Shown in pieces: positions 19,491-28,345 of a stretch of 57,632 bases of DNA. Numbering within the stretch: the first letter of the stretch is position 1; the number at the start of each line of letters is the position of its first letter. The notes below the pieces were generated by a model. The model ran no database searches. It had not been told where the DNA came from and worked only from the letters and a program-made list of their open reading frames with translations. The position numbers and the translations under genes were made by a program. This DNA is from Campylobacter concisus UNSWCS (GTDB lineage: Bacteria > Campylobacterota > Campylobacteria > Campylobacterales > Campylobacteraceae), in assembly GCF_000466685.1 (NCBI RefSeq), contig NZ_ANNG01000017.1:1-57632 (forward strand), given 5' to 3'.

Positions 19491-20555
19491 TTACTCGCCA
19501 GCCAAGTCTTCAGCCACTTTTGCAGCAAGTTTTAGCTTGTCACTATCAAAGTGCGTATAAATTCGCGAGGTGTTTAGGCTTGCATGCCCAAGAGCTTCTT
19601 GCACTAGCACAAGGTCTTTTTGCTTTTTATAAAGCATCGTTGCAAAGGTGTGGCGCAGCATGTGAGCGCCGTTTTTCTCTTTTTTGATACCTGCTTTAAA
19701 TAAAATTTGCTCCACGATACGGCTAACATAAGCCTGCGTGAGCCTTGTGCCTTTTTTATTTATAAAAAGGTAGCCCTCTTTGTTTATGTAGTTTATGGCG
19801 ATTGCGTTTAGATGAGCTTCGATTAGGTGACGCTTTATCATTACGATGCGGTATTTGTTGCCTTTGCCACGGATCCTAATGATAAAAAGATCGCCATCTT
19901 CGGTGATATCTTTTCTCTTTAAATTTAGCGCTTCACTCACACGAATTCCAGTAAAAATGATAGTTTTGATGATGAGCTTGTTGCGGTTTGAGTTTTGCTT
20001 AAAGTCGCTCTCCTCGATCGCTTCAAGAAATTTCTTTACCTCCTCTTCGCCCATAAACTCAGGCAGCTTTTGCCCTTTGTTACCACTAACGCCACCCCAG
20101 TTTTTTAAATTTATATCAAAAACATGAGCCTTGCCGTCTTCTTCGTTTTGCTTGTCTAAAAAGGCAAAGAAATTTATCACTGAAATTCTGTAGTTTTTCT
20201 TGCTCGCATCACTTAGTCCGCCAGTGGTGCTGGCTAGAATTTCACTTAGTAGCTCTTCATCGATCTGTTTTAGACTGCTAAGCTCATAAAATTTCATCGT
20301 CTCATATATCTTTTTAAGTGGGTTAAAGTAGGTATTTATGCCAGTTAGCCCCGCATTTCTAGCGCTTTTTACCAGCCCATCAAGCTGCTCTATGTTTTTT
20401 ATCTCGCGGCTTAGGGCAAAATTTACACTAGCAAGCGCTTTTGGGTCTCTTAGCTCCTTGTTTGAAAGCGAACTAAGTTTAAATTTGACATAGCGAGTTA
20501 GCCAAAATATAAATGAGTTTTCAAAACTATCTTTACAGTCAAGTGGAAATTTCAT
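19491..20555 (-). CDS. xerH: Tyrosine recombinase XerH
   Basis: 354 residues. Resolves chromosome dimers at the terminus site; epsilonproteobacteria use a single XerH in place of XerC/XerD. The SAM-like N-terminal core-binding domain covers about 10-165. Catalytic residues are visible: Arg in FTGIRVSEAL, Lys in GKGNKYRIVM, HxxR in HMLRHTFATM, second His in LGHASLN and the tyrosine nucleophile in TSRIYTHF. No dif site could be assigned. It starts 2 nt from ackA and is probably cotranscribed with pta-ackA. Confidence 0.9.
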   Translation of the reverse strand: MKFPLDCKDSFENSFIFWLTRYVKFKLSSLSNKELRDPKALASVNFALSREIKNIEQLDGLVKSARNAGLTGINTYFNPLKKIYETMKFYELSSLKQIDEELLSEILASTTGGLSDASKKNYRISVINFFAFLDKQNEEDGKAHVFDINLKNWGGVSGNKGQKLPEFMGEEEVKKFLEAIEESDFKQNSNRNKLIIKTIIFTGIRVSEALNLKRKDITEDGDLFIIRIRGKGNKYRIVMIKRHLIEAHLNAIAINYINKEGYLFINKKGTRLTQAYVSRIVEQILFKAGIKKEKNGAHMLRHTFATMLYKKQKDLVLVQEALGHASLNTSRIYTHFDSDKLKLAAKVAEDLAGE

Positions 20556-20557
20556 GC

Positions 20558-21751
20558 TTAAAGCGTTCTCTCTTTTATTACTCTGGCTGTCTCTATGGCG
20601 ATCTCAAGCTCTTCGTTGGTTGGGATGATGAGCGTTTTTATCTTAGCGCCTTCTTCATCTATGCACCTCTCGCCTCTCACGTCAGAGAAATTTAGCTCGT
20701 GGTTTATGTGGATGCCAAGATGTTTTAGATCGTCGCAAATTTTTTGCCTTGTGTTTGGCGCATTTTCGCCGATACCGCCAGTAAATATGAGCGCATCAAC
20801 GCGCCCCAAAATGGCGTAGTATGAGCCGATGTACTTTTTCACTCGGTAACAAAACATATCAAATGCAAGCTTTGCGCGCTCGTCGTTTTGCATCTTGGCT
20901 ACGACCTCTCTCATGTCGCTTGAGCCACAAATTCCAAAAAGTCCGCTCTTTTTATTTAAGAAGTTATCGATCTCGTTCCACTTTAAAACGCCGATATTTA
21001 GTAGGTAGATGACTACGGCTGGGTCCATATCGCCGCTTCTTGTGCCCATTATGAGACCTTCAAGCGGGCTAAGACCCATCGAGGTGTCGATACTTTTGCC
21101 ATTTTGCACAGCACAAGCTGAGGCGCCGTTGCCTAAGTGAAGCGAGATAGCGTTAAATTTATCAAACTCTATGCCTAGCATTTTGGCTGCTTGCTTACAG
21201 ACATATCTGTGTGATGTGCCGTGAAAGCCGTATTTTCTGATGTGATGGGTCTTGCAAACGTCGTATGGTAGGGCGTAGCGGTAGGCGTACTCTGGCATGC
21301 TTTGATGAAAAACGGTGTCAAAAACGACCACGTGAGGCACATTTTTGCTCTCTTTCATCGCGTTTTTGATGCCAGCAAGGTGCCCTGGGTTGTGAAGTGG
21401 GGCAAGCGGGCTTATCTCCTCGATCTTTTTGATGACGCTCTCATCAACGATCATCGAGCTAAAAAAGCTCTCGCCACCATGCACTATCCTGTGTCCGATG
21501 CCGTCAAGCTCGCTTAGATCGTGCAGTGTATGCGAGGTGGTAAAGAGTTCGTTTATCGCCTCAAGTCCGTCGTGGTGGTCTTTTATGAAGCGTTTTATCT
21601 CATAAACTTCGCCATTTGCTTTTAGCACGGCTCTTGAGCTGTTACTACCGATTTGCTCGACTAGACCGCTTGCTAGACTTGTTTTTGTCTGCATTTCAAA
21701 AAGTTGAAATTTTATCGAGCTGCTACCTGAGTTTAAAACTAAAATTCTCAT
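20558..21751 (-). CDS. ackA: Acetate kinase
   Basis: 397 residues; interconverts acetyl phosphate plus ADP and acetate plus ATP. ASKHA-fold signatures: [10 protein letters not shown] at 7-16, GHRIVHGG near 86-93, the catalytic Asp/Arg region [12 protein letters not shown] near 145-156, HLGNG (about 205-209), TGGIGEN near 325-331. Full length. One base separates it from pta, so both are made together, running acetyl-CoA to acetate with ATP gain or the reverse for acetate uptake. Confidence 0.97.
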   Translation of the reverse strand: MRILVLNSGSSSIKFQLFEMQTKTSLASGLVEQIGSNSSRAVLKANGEVYEIKRFIKDHHDGLEAINELFTTSHTLHDLSELDGIGHRIVHGGESFFSSMIVDESVIKKIEEISPLAPLHNPGHLAGIKNAMKESKNVPHVVVFDTVFHQSMPEYAYRYALPYDVCKTHHIRKYGFHGTSHRYVCKQAAKMLGIEFDKFNAISLHLGNGASACAVQNGKSIDTSMGLSPLEGLIMGTRSGDMDPAVVIYLLNIGVLKWNEIDNFLNKKSGLFGICGSSDMREVVAKMQNDERAKLAFDMFCYRVKKYIGSYYAILGRVDALIFTGGIGENAPNTRQKICDDLKHLGIHINHELNFSDVRGERCIDEEGAKIKTLIIPTNEELEIAIETARVIKERTL

Positions 21752-21752
21752 A

Positions 21753-23120
21753 TCACTCTCCTGCTTGTATCGCGCTTATTAAGATGGTATTGACCACGTC
21801 TTCAACGAGGCAGCCGCGGCTTAGGTCATTTACTGGCTTTTTTAGCCCTTGAAGGATCGGGCCAACTGCTAGGGCATTTGCACTTCGCTGAACTGCCTTA
21901 TAGCAGATGTTTCCGCAGTTTAAATTTGGAAATATAAAGACATTTGCCTGCCCAGCGACATCGGAATTTGGCATCTTTTTGCTAGCCACGCTTAGATCAA
22001 CTGCCGCGTCAAACTGAATTGGCGCTGCAATCTTTAAATTCGCATCAAGCTCGCTCGCCTTTTTGGCAGCCTCTTTTACAAACTCCACGTCAGCCCCGCT
22101 GCCACTATCAGCAGTTGAGTAGCTTAGCATGGCGATTTTTGGGCTAAGTCCAAAGGCACTTGCTGTTTGAGCGCTACTTAGTGTGATGCTAGCTAGCTCG
22201 TCTGCGCTTGGATTTGGCGTGACGGCGCAGTCTGCAAAGAGTAAAATTTCTTCTTCAAGTGCCATGAAAAATGCCCCGCTTACCACGCTTACATTTGGCT
22301 TTGTTTTTATGATCTGAAGAGCAGGCCTTATCGTATCAGCCGTGCTCATCGTAGCGCCACTTACCAAAGCATCTGCTATGCCTTCATGTATTAGCATCGT
22401 GGCAAAGTAAATTTTATCTTTTGCAAGTGCGTTTGCCTTGGCTTCGTCCACGCCTTTATGCTTTCTTAGCTCATAAATTTTCTTTGCAAATTTATCCGTT
22501 AGCTCATTTTGTGCTGGGTTTAGAACCTTTGCTTTGCTTAAATTTAGCCCCAAAGTGGCTGCTTTTTTTGAAATTTCACTCTCAAGGCCTAGTAAGATGA
22601 TATTTGCCGCACCTTTTTCTAGCACGATGTGAGCTGCTTTTAAAATTCTCTCATCATCACTTTCAGGCAAAACGACGGTTTTGTTTGCCGCTTTGGCTCT
22701 TTTTAGAAGCAAGCTTTGAAATTTAAATGGTGTGATGATCTCGTGCTTGTAGCTTAAAATTTCATCAAATTTATCAGTTATTAGAAGCTTTGAGTTTAAA
22801 TTTAGTGCCCTTAGCTCGCTTGCGTTTTTATCAAAGACTGGAGCGTTTAAATTTCTAGCTAGCTTTAAATTTAGCTCGCTCTTGCCAAAGACGCTAAAGC
22901 CCTCACAGCCAACGACTATGATAAAGTCGCTTCTCTCCTTTAGCTCTTCAAATTTATCTATAAATTTTAAAAAAAACTCCTTTTCATTTAAATTTATTAG
23001 ATTTTTTTTGTCATTTTCGTCTGGAGTTATCTTAAAGATCTCAACTTTTTTGAATTTTGTAGCTATAATTTCCTGCAAACATGCTAGATTTTTGTCTGAA
23101 AAAATGTAACAACTTTTCAT
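21753..23120 (-). CDS. pta: Phosphate acetyltransferase
   Basis: 455 residues; acetyl-CoA plus phosphate to acetyl phosphate. The catalytic PTA_PTB domain takes up about 135-455 ([15 protein letters not shown], GMxS-type [44 protein letters not shown]). The N-terminal 130 residues are a reduced regulatory region, so it sits between the short (about 330) and long (about 700) family types. Translation starts at the ATG at 23120 behind AAAGG. Divergent from flgH; the 66-nt gap contains the flgH sigma54 promoter. Confidence 0.95.
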   Translation of the reverse strand: MKSCYIFSDKNLACLQEIIATKFKKVEIFKITPDENDKKNLINLNEKEFFLKFIDKFEELKERSDFIIVVGCEGFSVFGKSELNLKLARNLNAPVFDKNASELRALNLNSKLLITDKFDEILSYKHEIITPFKFQSLLLKRAKAANKTVVLPESDDERILKAAHIVLEKGAANIILLGLESEISKKAATLGLNLSKAKVLNPAQNELTDKFAKKIYELRKHKGVDEAKANALAKDKIYFATMLIHEGIADALVSGATMSTADTIRPALQIIKTKPNVSVVSGAFFMALEEEILLFADCAVTPNPSADELASITLSSAQTASAFGLSPKIAMLSYSTADSGSGADVEFVKEAAKKASELDANLKIAAPIQFDAAVDLSVASKKMPNSDVAGQANVFIFPNLNCGNICYKAVQRSANALAVGPILQGLKKPVNDLSRGCLVEDVVNTILISAIQAGE

Positions 23121-23134
23121 TTGTGACCTTTTTG

Positions 23135-23148
23135 GGAACTTAAATTGC
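23135..23148 (+). promoter_or_regulatory. Sigma54 (-24/-12) promoter of flgH
   Basis: The stretch TTTTTGGGAACTTAAATTGC ends at 23148: GG at 23135-23136 and GC at 23147-23148 with exactly 10 nt between, the invariant sigma54 spacing, plus the AAC after GG and TTGCTT around GC typical of Campylobacter RpoN promoters. Transcription would begin near 23160, 27 nt before the flgH ATG. Rod/ring/hook genes of Campylobacter are known RpoN/FlgSR targets, so function and site agree. Confidence 0.85.
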
Positions 23149-23186
23149 TTAATCTTAGCACAAAGATACTTATTTTAAGGCATTTT

Positions 23187-23894
23187 ATGAACTATAAAAA
23201 GATTTGGCTCGTCACATTTGCGGGCATTTTTTACACAGGTTGCACCCCAAGTGCAGATCCTCATATCAATATGAAACCTCCAGTTTATGTCGAGCAACTC
23301 CCTTCAAAAGATAGTGGCAGCGGTCAAAGCAACGCCGGCAGCCTCTTTGGCAAGGGCGAAAATCCGCTATTTTCAGATAGAAAGGCGATGAATGTAAATG
23401 ACATCGTAACCATCGTCATCTCAGAAAATGCAAGTCAAATTTCAAGCGGCAGCAAAAGCACCAACAAAGATAGCACCGTCTCACTTGGCGGCGGCGTTTT
23501 CACGGCTGGAGCCGCACCGCTCTCAACTGTGGCTGATAATCTAAACAAATACGGCGACATCGGCTTTAAAGCAGGTGGTGGTAATAAATTTACAGGTAGT
23601 GGCACGAGCAACAGAAGCGAGAAATTTACCGCAACCATCTCAGCTAGGATTATCAAGATTCTAAATAACGGCAACTACTTTATCGAGGGCAGCCGCGAGC
23701 TACTTATAAACGGCGAAAAACAGATCATGCAAGTAAGTGGCGTCATCAGACCTTACGACATCTCGCAAAACAACGAAATCGACTCAAAATACATAGCCGA
23801 CGCCAAAATTTTGTATAAAACCGAGGGCGAGCTAGACAAATCAACCAAAAAACCTTGGGGCACAAGGCTTATGGAGGCTATCTGGCCATTTTAA
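23187..23894 (+). CDS. flgH: Flagellar L-ring lipoprotein FlgH
   Basis: 235 residues from the ATG at 23187; the longer frame to 23145 starts upstream of the predicted transcript, and AAGG sits 7 nt before 23187. Signal peptide with lipobox FYTGC, so Cys19 is lipidated. The family core includes LFSDRKAMNVNDIVTIVISENA, the SxTNKDSTVSLGGG region and the C-terminal GNYFIEGSRELLINGEKQIM and VSGVIRPYDIS motifs. It forms the outer-membrane ring around the flagellar rod. Single-gene transcript: sigma54 promoter before, strong hairpin after. Confidence 0.95.
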   Translation: MNYKKIWLVTFAGIFYTGCTPSADPHINMKPPVYVEQLPSKDSGSGQSNAGSLFGKGENPLFSDRKAMNVNDIVTIVISENASQISSGSKSTNKDSTVSLGGGVFTAGAAPLSTVADNLNKYGDIGFKAGGGNKFTGSGTSNRSEKFTATISARIIKILNNGNYFIEGSRELLINGEKQIMQVSGVIRPYDISQNNEIDSKYIADAKILYKTEGELDKSTKKPWGTRLMEAIWPF

Positions 23895-23903
23895 TGCAAA
23901 TTT

Positions 23904-23934
23904 AAAAGCCTAAATTTAACCCATTTAGGCTTTT
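23904..23934 (+). terminator. Intrinsic terminator after flgH
   Basis: Perfect 12-bp stem AAAAGCCTAAAT / ATTTAGGCTTTT (23904-23915 with 23923-23934) with a 7-nt loop, starting 10 nt after the flgH stop; the stem ends in TTTT and is preceded by AAAA, the classical form for rho-independent termination. Confidence 0.85.
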
Positions 23935-24239
23935 AAAAATTTATACTTCAAATCCCTTTTTTCTTAAAAACACTAAATTATATTTTTTAAAAATTATTAA
24001 AATTTAATTGATATTTACTTTCAGAAAAATAAAATTTTTGCCATATCATTTCTCAAAAATAGGATAAAATCTCGCTAAATATTATTTTATAGCATATTTT
24101 AAAGATATTGATAAAAGGCATTTAAAATTTTATTATTAAAATTTATTTAAATATAACTACTAATATTATAAAATAATTTTACTCTTTTTAAAACAAAGAT
24201 ACTATACATATAAAACAAATTTCTAACGAAGGAGCTTAT
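23935..24239. promoter_or_regulatory. AT-rich leader of the hydrogenase operon
   Basis: About 305 nt with no coding signal, extremely AT-rich, as expected of a curved, regulated promoter region. A strong ribosome site AAGGAG (24229-24234) precedes the hydA ATG. TATACAT near 24203-24209 is a possible -10. A TATTATT-N11-AAATATA pattern at 24131-24155 resembles the Helicobacter NikR operator form, but such matches are easy to find by chance in DNA this AT-rich. nikR itself is in the downstream cluster. Confidence 0.4.
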
Positions 24240-25385
24240 ATGAATAATGACTTGCGTCAAAAGATAAATAGACGCTTAAGCGAACTTAGTGCATTGCCTA
24301 AGATGAAAAATGACACTAGTATTGCGCAGCTTTTAAAAGATAAGGGCTTTACTAGGCGTGATTTTATGAAGTGGGCTGGTGCGATGACAGCTTTTATGGC
24401 ATTGCCAAGCGCGATGACACCGATGGTTGCTCGTGCTGCTGAGCTAAGCGATAGGCTCCCTGTGATATGGCTTCACATGGCAGAATGCACTGGCTGTAGC
24501 GAGGGCTTGCTAAGAACTGACGCTCCAAGCATAGATAGCCTTATATTTGACTACATAAGCCTTGAATACCACGAAACTATCATGGCAGCTGCTGGCTGGC
24601 AAGCTGAAGAAAATTTAGAACATGCGATAGAAAAATATAAAGGCAGATACATCTTGCTAGTTGAGGGTGGCGTGCCAACAGGAGCTACTGAGCACTTTTT
24701 AACAGTCGGACCTCATGGCACAAGCGGCAAAACTCATGCTGTAAATGCCTCTGCTAACGCTGCTGCTATCTTTGCCATTGGCACCTGTTCTAGCTTTGGC
24801 GGTATCCAAGCAGCTAAGCCAAATCCAACAAATTCAGTCGGTCTTTCAAAGGTGACTGATAAGCCAGTCATAAACGTGCCAGGCTGTCCTCCAAGCGAGA
24901 AAAACATCGTTGGCAACGTGCTTCACTACTTGCTATTTGGCACCTTGCCTGCACTTGATGTTTATAACAGACCAAAATGGGCTTATGGCTTAAGAATTCA
25001 CGATCTTTGCGAGAGACGCGGACACTTTGATGCAGGCGAATTTGTCCAAAGCTTTGGCGACGAGGGCGCAAAAAATGGCTACTGCTTATATAAAGTAGGC
25101 TGTAAAGGTCCATATACATTTAATAACTGCTCACGCGAGAGATTTAACCAGCACACATCATGGCCAGTTCAAGCAGGACACGGCTGTATAGGCTGCTCAG
25201 AGCCAGACTTCTGGGATACGATGGGGCCGTTTGAAGAGCCGATGGCTGATAGGCTATTTGACACTGTTTTAGGGCTTGGCGCTGATAATGTAAGTGATAA
25301 AATAGGCATTGGAATTTTAGCTCTAGCAGGTATCGGCATAGCGGCTCACGCTGCACTAGCTTGTATGAGTAAAGATAAAGAATAA
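24240..25385 (+). CDS. hydA: NiFe uptake hydrogenase small subunit, Tat-exported
   Basis: 381 residues. Carries the Fe-S chain that takes electrons from the NiFe site to the cytochrome b. A long N-terminal extension leads to a twin-arginine motif, RRDFMKW (RR at 39-40), and a hydrophobic h-region, so the folded dimer is exported to the periplasm. Cluster ligands are seen in AECTGCSEG, GTCSSFGG, VPGCPPSE, HDLCERR, VGCKGP, NNCSRERFN and GHGCIGCSEPDFWD. The C-terminal hydrophobic helix (about 355-375) anchors it to the membrane. First gene of the hyd operon, 9 nt before hydB. Confidence 0.97.
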   Translation: MNNDLRQKINRRLSELSALPKMKNDTSIAQLLKDKGFTRRDFMKWAGAMTAFMALPSAMTPMVARAAELSDRLPVIWLHMAECTGCSEGLLRTDAPSIDSLIFDYISLEYHETIMAAAGWQAEENLEHAIEKYKGRYILLVEGGVPTGATEHFLTVGPHGTSGKTHAVNASANAAAIFAIGTCSSFGGIQAAKPNPTNSVGLSKVTDKPVINVPGCPPSEKNIVGNVLHYLLFGTLPALDVYNRPKWAYGLRIHDLCERRGHFDAGEFVQSFGDEGAKNGYCLYKVGCKGPYTFNNCSRERFNQHTSWPVQAGHGCIGCSEPDFWDTMGPFEEPMADRLFDTVLGLGADNVSDKIGIGILALAGIGIAAHAALACMSKDKE

Positions 25386-25394
25386 GGCGAAAAA

Positions 25395-27113
25395 ATGAGT
25401 GAAAAAAGAATAGTAATAGACCCTATAACACGTATCGAAGGGCACTTAAGAATAGAAGTCGTAGTCGATGAAAACAACGTTGTCAAAGAGGCTTACTCTG
25501 GCTCAACTCTTTGGAGGGGCTTAGAGCAGATCGTAAAAAACAGAGACCCAAGAGATGCTGGCTTTTTCATGCAAAGAATTTGTGGTGTTTGCACATACTC
25601 ACACTACCGAGCAGGCATAGTCGCAGTTGAGAACGCCCTTGGCATCAAGCCTCCGCTAAATGCCGAGCTAACTAGAACGCTCATGAACGCAGCTTTATAT
25701 CTTCACGATCATATCGTGCATTTTTATCAGCTCCACGGCATGGACTGGGCGGACGTCGTCTCTGCACTAAGCGCTGACGTGCATAAAGCTAGCGAGGAGG
25801 CGTTTAAATACACAAGCACGCCATTTGCAACAGGCGCAGACAAGCTAAAAGAGGTAAAAGAGAGGGTTGAAGCCTTTGTTAAAAAGGGCAACCTTGGACC
25901 ATTTGCCAACGCATACTGGGGACATAGCACATATAAATTTACTCCAGAGCAAAATTTGATCGTCCTCTCTCACTATCTTGAGTGTCTTAGTATCCAAAGA
26001 ACAGCAGCTCAGATGATGGCTATCTTTGGCGCGAAAAACCCACACCCACAAAGCCTAACAGTTGGTGGCGTGACCTGTGTGATGGACCTTATGGATCCAG
26101 CTAGAATGGGCGAATATATGAGTAAATTTGCTGAGATCAAAGAATTTGTTGATAGAGCTTACTACCCAGACATTTTGATGGCGGCTAAGGCTTATGCAAA
26201 TGAGCCAAGCGTTCTAAACGATGTTGGCGTATCAAATTTATTCTGCTACGATGAGTTTTTGATCGGCAAAAATGATCATCTATTTAAAGGCGGTATCATC
26301 TTAAATGGCGATCTTAGCAAGGTTTATGACATAGACGAAGACAAGATCACAGAAGAGGCGACAAGGGCTTGGTATAAAAATGACAAAGCGCTTCATCCAT
26401 ATGATGGTGAGACTGAGGCAAACTATACTGGCCTTGTCGATGGCGAGAGCATAGACGGCGAAGGCAAGCTAGCTCACAGCAAGCTTTTTGACACAAAGGG
26501 CAAATATAGCTGGATCAAAGCGCCAAGATATGACGGCATGCCTATGCAAGTAGGACCGATCGCAAGCATCGTCATAAACTACGCTAAAGGCAACGAGAGA
26601 GTTAAAAAGGTAGTTGATGAGTTTTTGGCAAAGAGTGGCTTGCCACTAAGCGCGGTCTTTTCAACTCTAGGCAGAACCGCTGCTCGTATGCTTGAAGCAA
26701 AAGTTGTCGCAGAGCACACGATGGACGCATTTAATGCCCTGATCGAAAATTTAAAGACAGATCAAGAGACCTGCACAAAATATGTAATCGATAACAAAAA
26801 AGAATATAAAGGAAATTTTCAAGGCAACGCTCCACGAGGCGCGCTAAGCCACTGGTGCCGCATAAAAGATGGCGTCATCTCAAACTGGCAAGCAGTCGTG
26901 CCAAGCACTTGGAATGCCTCTCCAAAAGATGCCAAAGGTCAAATGGGCAGCTACGAGGCGTGCTTAGTTGGTATGAAGATCGCTGATCTTTCAAAACCAC
27001 TTGAGATAATACGAAAAATTCACTCTTACGACCCTTGCATCGCGTGTGCCGTGCATGTTATGGATACGAAGGGAAATGATTTGAGTACTTATAAGATAAA
27101 TCCAAATTTGTAA
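25395..27113 (+). CDS. hydB: NiFe uptake hydrogenase large subunit
   Basis: 572 residues; holds the NiFe(CN)2CO site that splits H2. Metal ligands: RICGVCTYSH near residues 57-66 and DPCIACAVH near the C-terminus. The tail after that histidine (MDTKGNDLSTYKINPNL, preceded by V) is the extension removed by the HydD endopeptidase after nickel insertion. It has no signal of its own and is carried through Tat by HydA. Length is typical for group 1 uptake enzymes. Confidence 0.97.
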   Translation: MSEKRIVIDPITRIEGHLRIEVVVDENNVVKEAYSGSTLWRGLEQIVKNRDPRDAGFFMQRICGVCTYSHYRAGIVAVENALGIKPPLNAELTRTLMNAALYLHDHIVHFYQLHGMDWADVVSALSADVHKASEEAFKYTSTPFATGADKLKEVKERVEAFVKKGNLGPFANAYWGHSTYKFTPEQNLIVLSHYLECLSIQRTAAQMMAIFGAKNPHPQSLTVGGVTCVMDLMDPARMGEYMSKFAEIKEFVDRAYYPDILMAAKAYANEPSVLNDVGVSNLFCYDEFLIGKNDHLFKGGIILNGDLSKVYDIDEDKITEEATRAWYKNDKALHPYDGETEANYTGLVDGESIDGEGKLAHSKLFDTKGKYSWIKAPRYDGMPMQVGPIASIVINYAKGNERVKKVVDEFLAKSGLPLSAVFSTLGRTAARMLEAKVVAEHTMDAFNALIENLKTDQETCTKYVIDNKKEYKGNFQGNAPRGALSHWCRIKDGVISNWQAVVPSTWNASPKDAKGQMGSYEACLVGMKIADLSKPLEIIRKIHSYDPCIACAVHVMDTKGNDLSTYKINPNL

Positions 27114-27122
27114 GGAGAAAAG

Positions 27123-27803
27123 ATGTCACATAAAAATCCTGACAGGATCAGCGAATACGAATTCTCCATCGGCGTTAGGCTGACACACTGGATTAGATTT
27201 ATAGCTATCACGCTTTTGATTGTGAGCGGCTACTACATCTCTTATGTCTTTATGAGTCCAGAGATCACGAGCGAGCCTACAAATTTCATGCAAGCAAAGT
27301 GGCGTTTGGCGCACCAGGTCGCTGGCTTTGTGCTAATAGCGGTATTTATCTTTAAATTCTATCTATTTGTCTTTGATAAACACAGCAAAAAAGAGTGGAT
27401 GAGCGTGCTTGACTTTTTAAGTCCAAAAGTTTGGATAGCGCAGATCAAGTACTACATCTTTATGGGCCCACACCCGCATTTAAGGGGCGTTTATAACCCA
27501 TTGCAGTTTGCCTCATACTTTTTCTTTTACGTGATCTTGGCGCTCATTTGCCTAACTGGCCTAGTGCTTTACGCTCACGTTTATCACAATGGGCTTGGCG
27601 GAGCGATCTACGAGCCAGCGAGATACTTTGAAGAGCTTATGGGCGGGCTAGCAAATGTTAGAACGATACATAGAATTTGCATGTGGATCATCATGATATT
27701 TGTGCCAATTCATGTTTATATGGCGATATTTAACGCCGTTAAAGGTAAAAATGGAGCGATGGACGCCATCGTTAGTGGCTATAAATTTGTAAAAGAACAC
27801 TGA
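27123..27803 (+). CDS. hydC: Hydrogenase cytochrome b subunit
   Basis: 226 residues with four hydrophobic helices and conserved histidines (GVRLTHW, WRLAHQVAGF, YAHVYHNG, VRTIHRICMW, IFVPIHVY) that bind two b hemes. It accepts electrons from HydA and reduces menaquinone in the inner membrane, so periplasmic H2 oxidation builds proton-motive force. The C-terminus is cytoplasmic. Stop overlaps the hydD start by one base. Confidence 0.95.
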   Translation: MSHKNPDRISEYEFSIGVRLTHWIRFIAITLLIVSGYYISYVFMSPEITSEPTNFMQAKWRLAHQVAGFVLIAVFIFKFYLFVFDKHSKKEWMSVLDFLSPKVWIAQIKYYIFMGPHPHLRGVYNPLQFASYFFFYVILALICLTGLVLYAHVYHNGLGGAIYEPARYFEELMGGLANVRTIHRICMWIIMIFVPIHVYMAIFNAVKGKNGAMDAIVSGYKFVKEH

Positions 27804-28345
27804 TGAGAGTGCTTGTTCTTGGCATTGGCAACGTGATGTTTGCTGATGAGGGCATAGGTGTTCATTTTGTAAATTTGATGGCTAAAAACTATAAATTTAC
27901 AAGTTCTAAAAACGAGCTTACATTAATGGACGGGGGCACTTTAGCCCTCGCTCTAACTCACATAATAAGCGAATTTGACTATCTTATCGTCGTTGATTGC
28001 ATTAGCGCAAATGGCGCAAGCGTGGGTGATGTTTATTTTTTTGACTTTCTAAACGTGCCAAATTTTATCAGCTGGGACGGCTCGGCTCACGAGATCGAGA
28101 TGCTTCAAACCCTTCATCTAATGGAGCTTGCGGGTGATAGGCCGACAACCAAAATCCTAGGCATCGTGCCTAGCCGCATAGAGTCATCAAATTTTAGCCT
28201 CTCAGATGAAGTGATAAAAGCTTCTAATATCCTAGAAAAAACGCTACTTGATCACTTAAAAGAGCTTGATTTTAAGTGCGAGAAGGTAGCAAATTTCACC
28301 TTAAACGACACCCTCGATGACTACGCCAAAAAAGGTTTAAAATGA
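27803..28345 (+). CDS. hydD: Hydrogenase maturation endopeptidase
   Basis: 180 residues, HyaD/HybD-type. It removes the C-terminal tail of HydB once nickel is in place. Nickel-binding residues of the family are seen: the Asp/Glu of GNVMFADEGIGVHF near 9-22, Asp in IVVDCI near 60, and His in WDGSAHEIEMLQTL near 92. Length is slightly above E. coli HyaD. Overlaps hydC and hydE (4 nt). Confidence 0.93.
   Translation: MRVLVLGIGNVMFADEGIGVHFVNLMAKNYKFTSSKNELTLMDGGTLALALTHIISEFDYLIVVDCISANGASVGDVYFFDFLNVPNFISWDGSAHEIEMLQTLHLMELAGDRPTTKILGIVPSRIESSNFSLSDEVIKASNILEKTLLDHLKELDFKCEKVANFTLNDTLDDYAKKGLK

Noticed and set aside
24131..24155. TATTATT-N11-AAATATA as a NikR operator before hydA
   Set aside because: Only 5 of 7 bases fit in the second arm and the surrounding DNA is nearly all A/T, so chance matches are expected; kept only as a remark.
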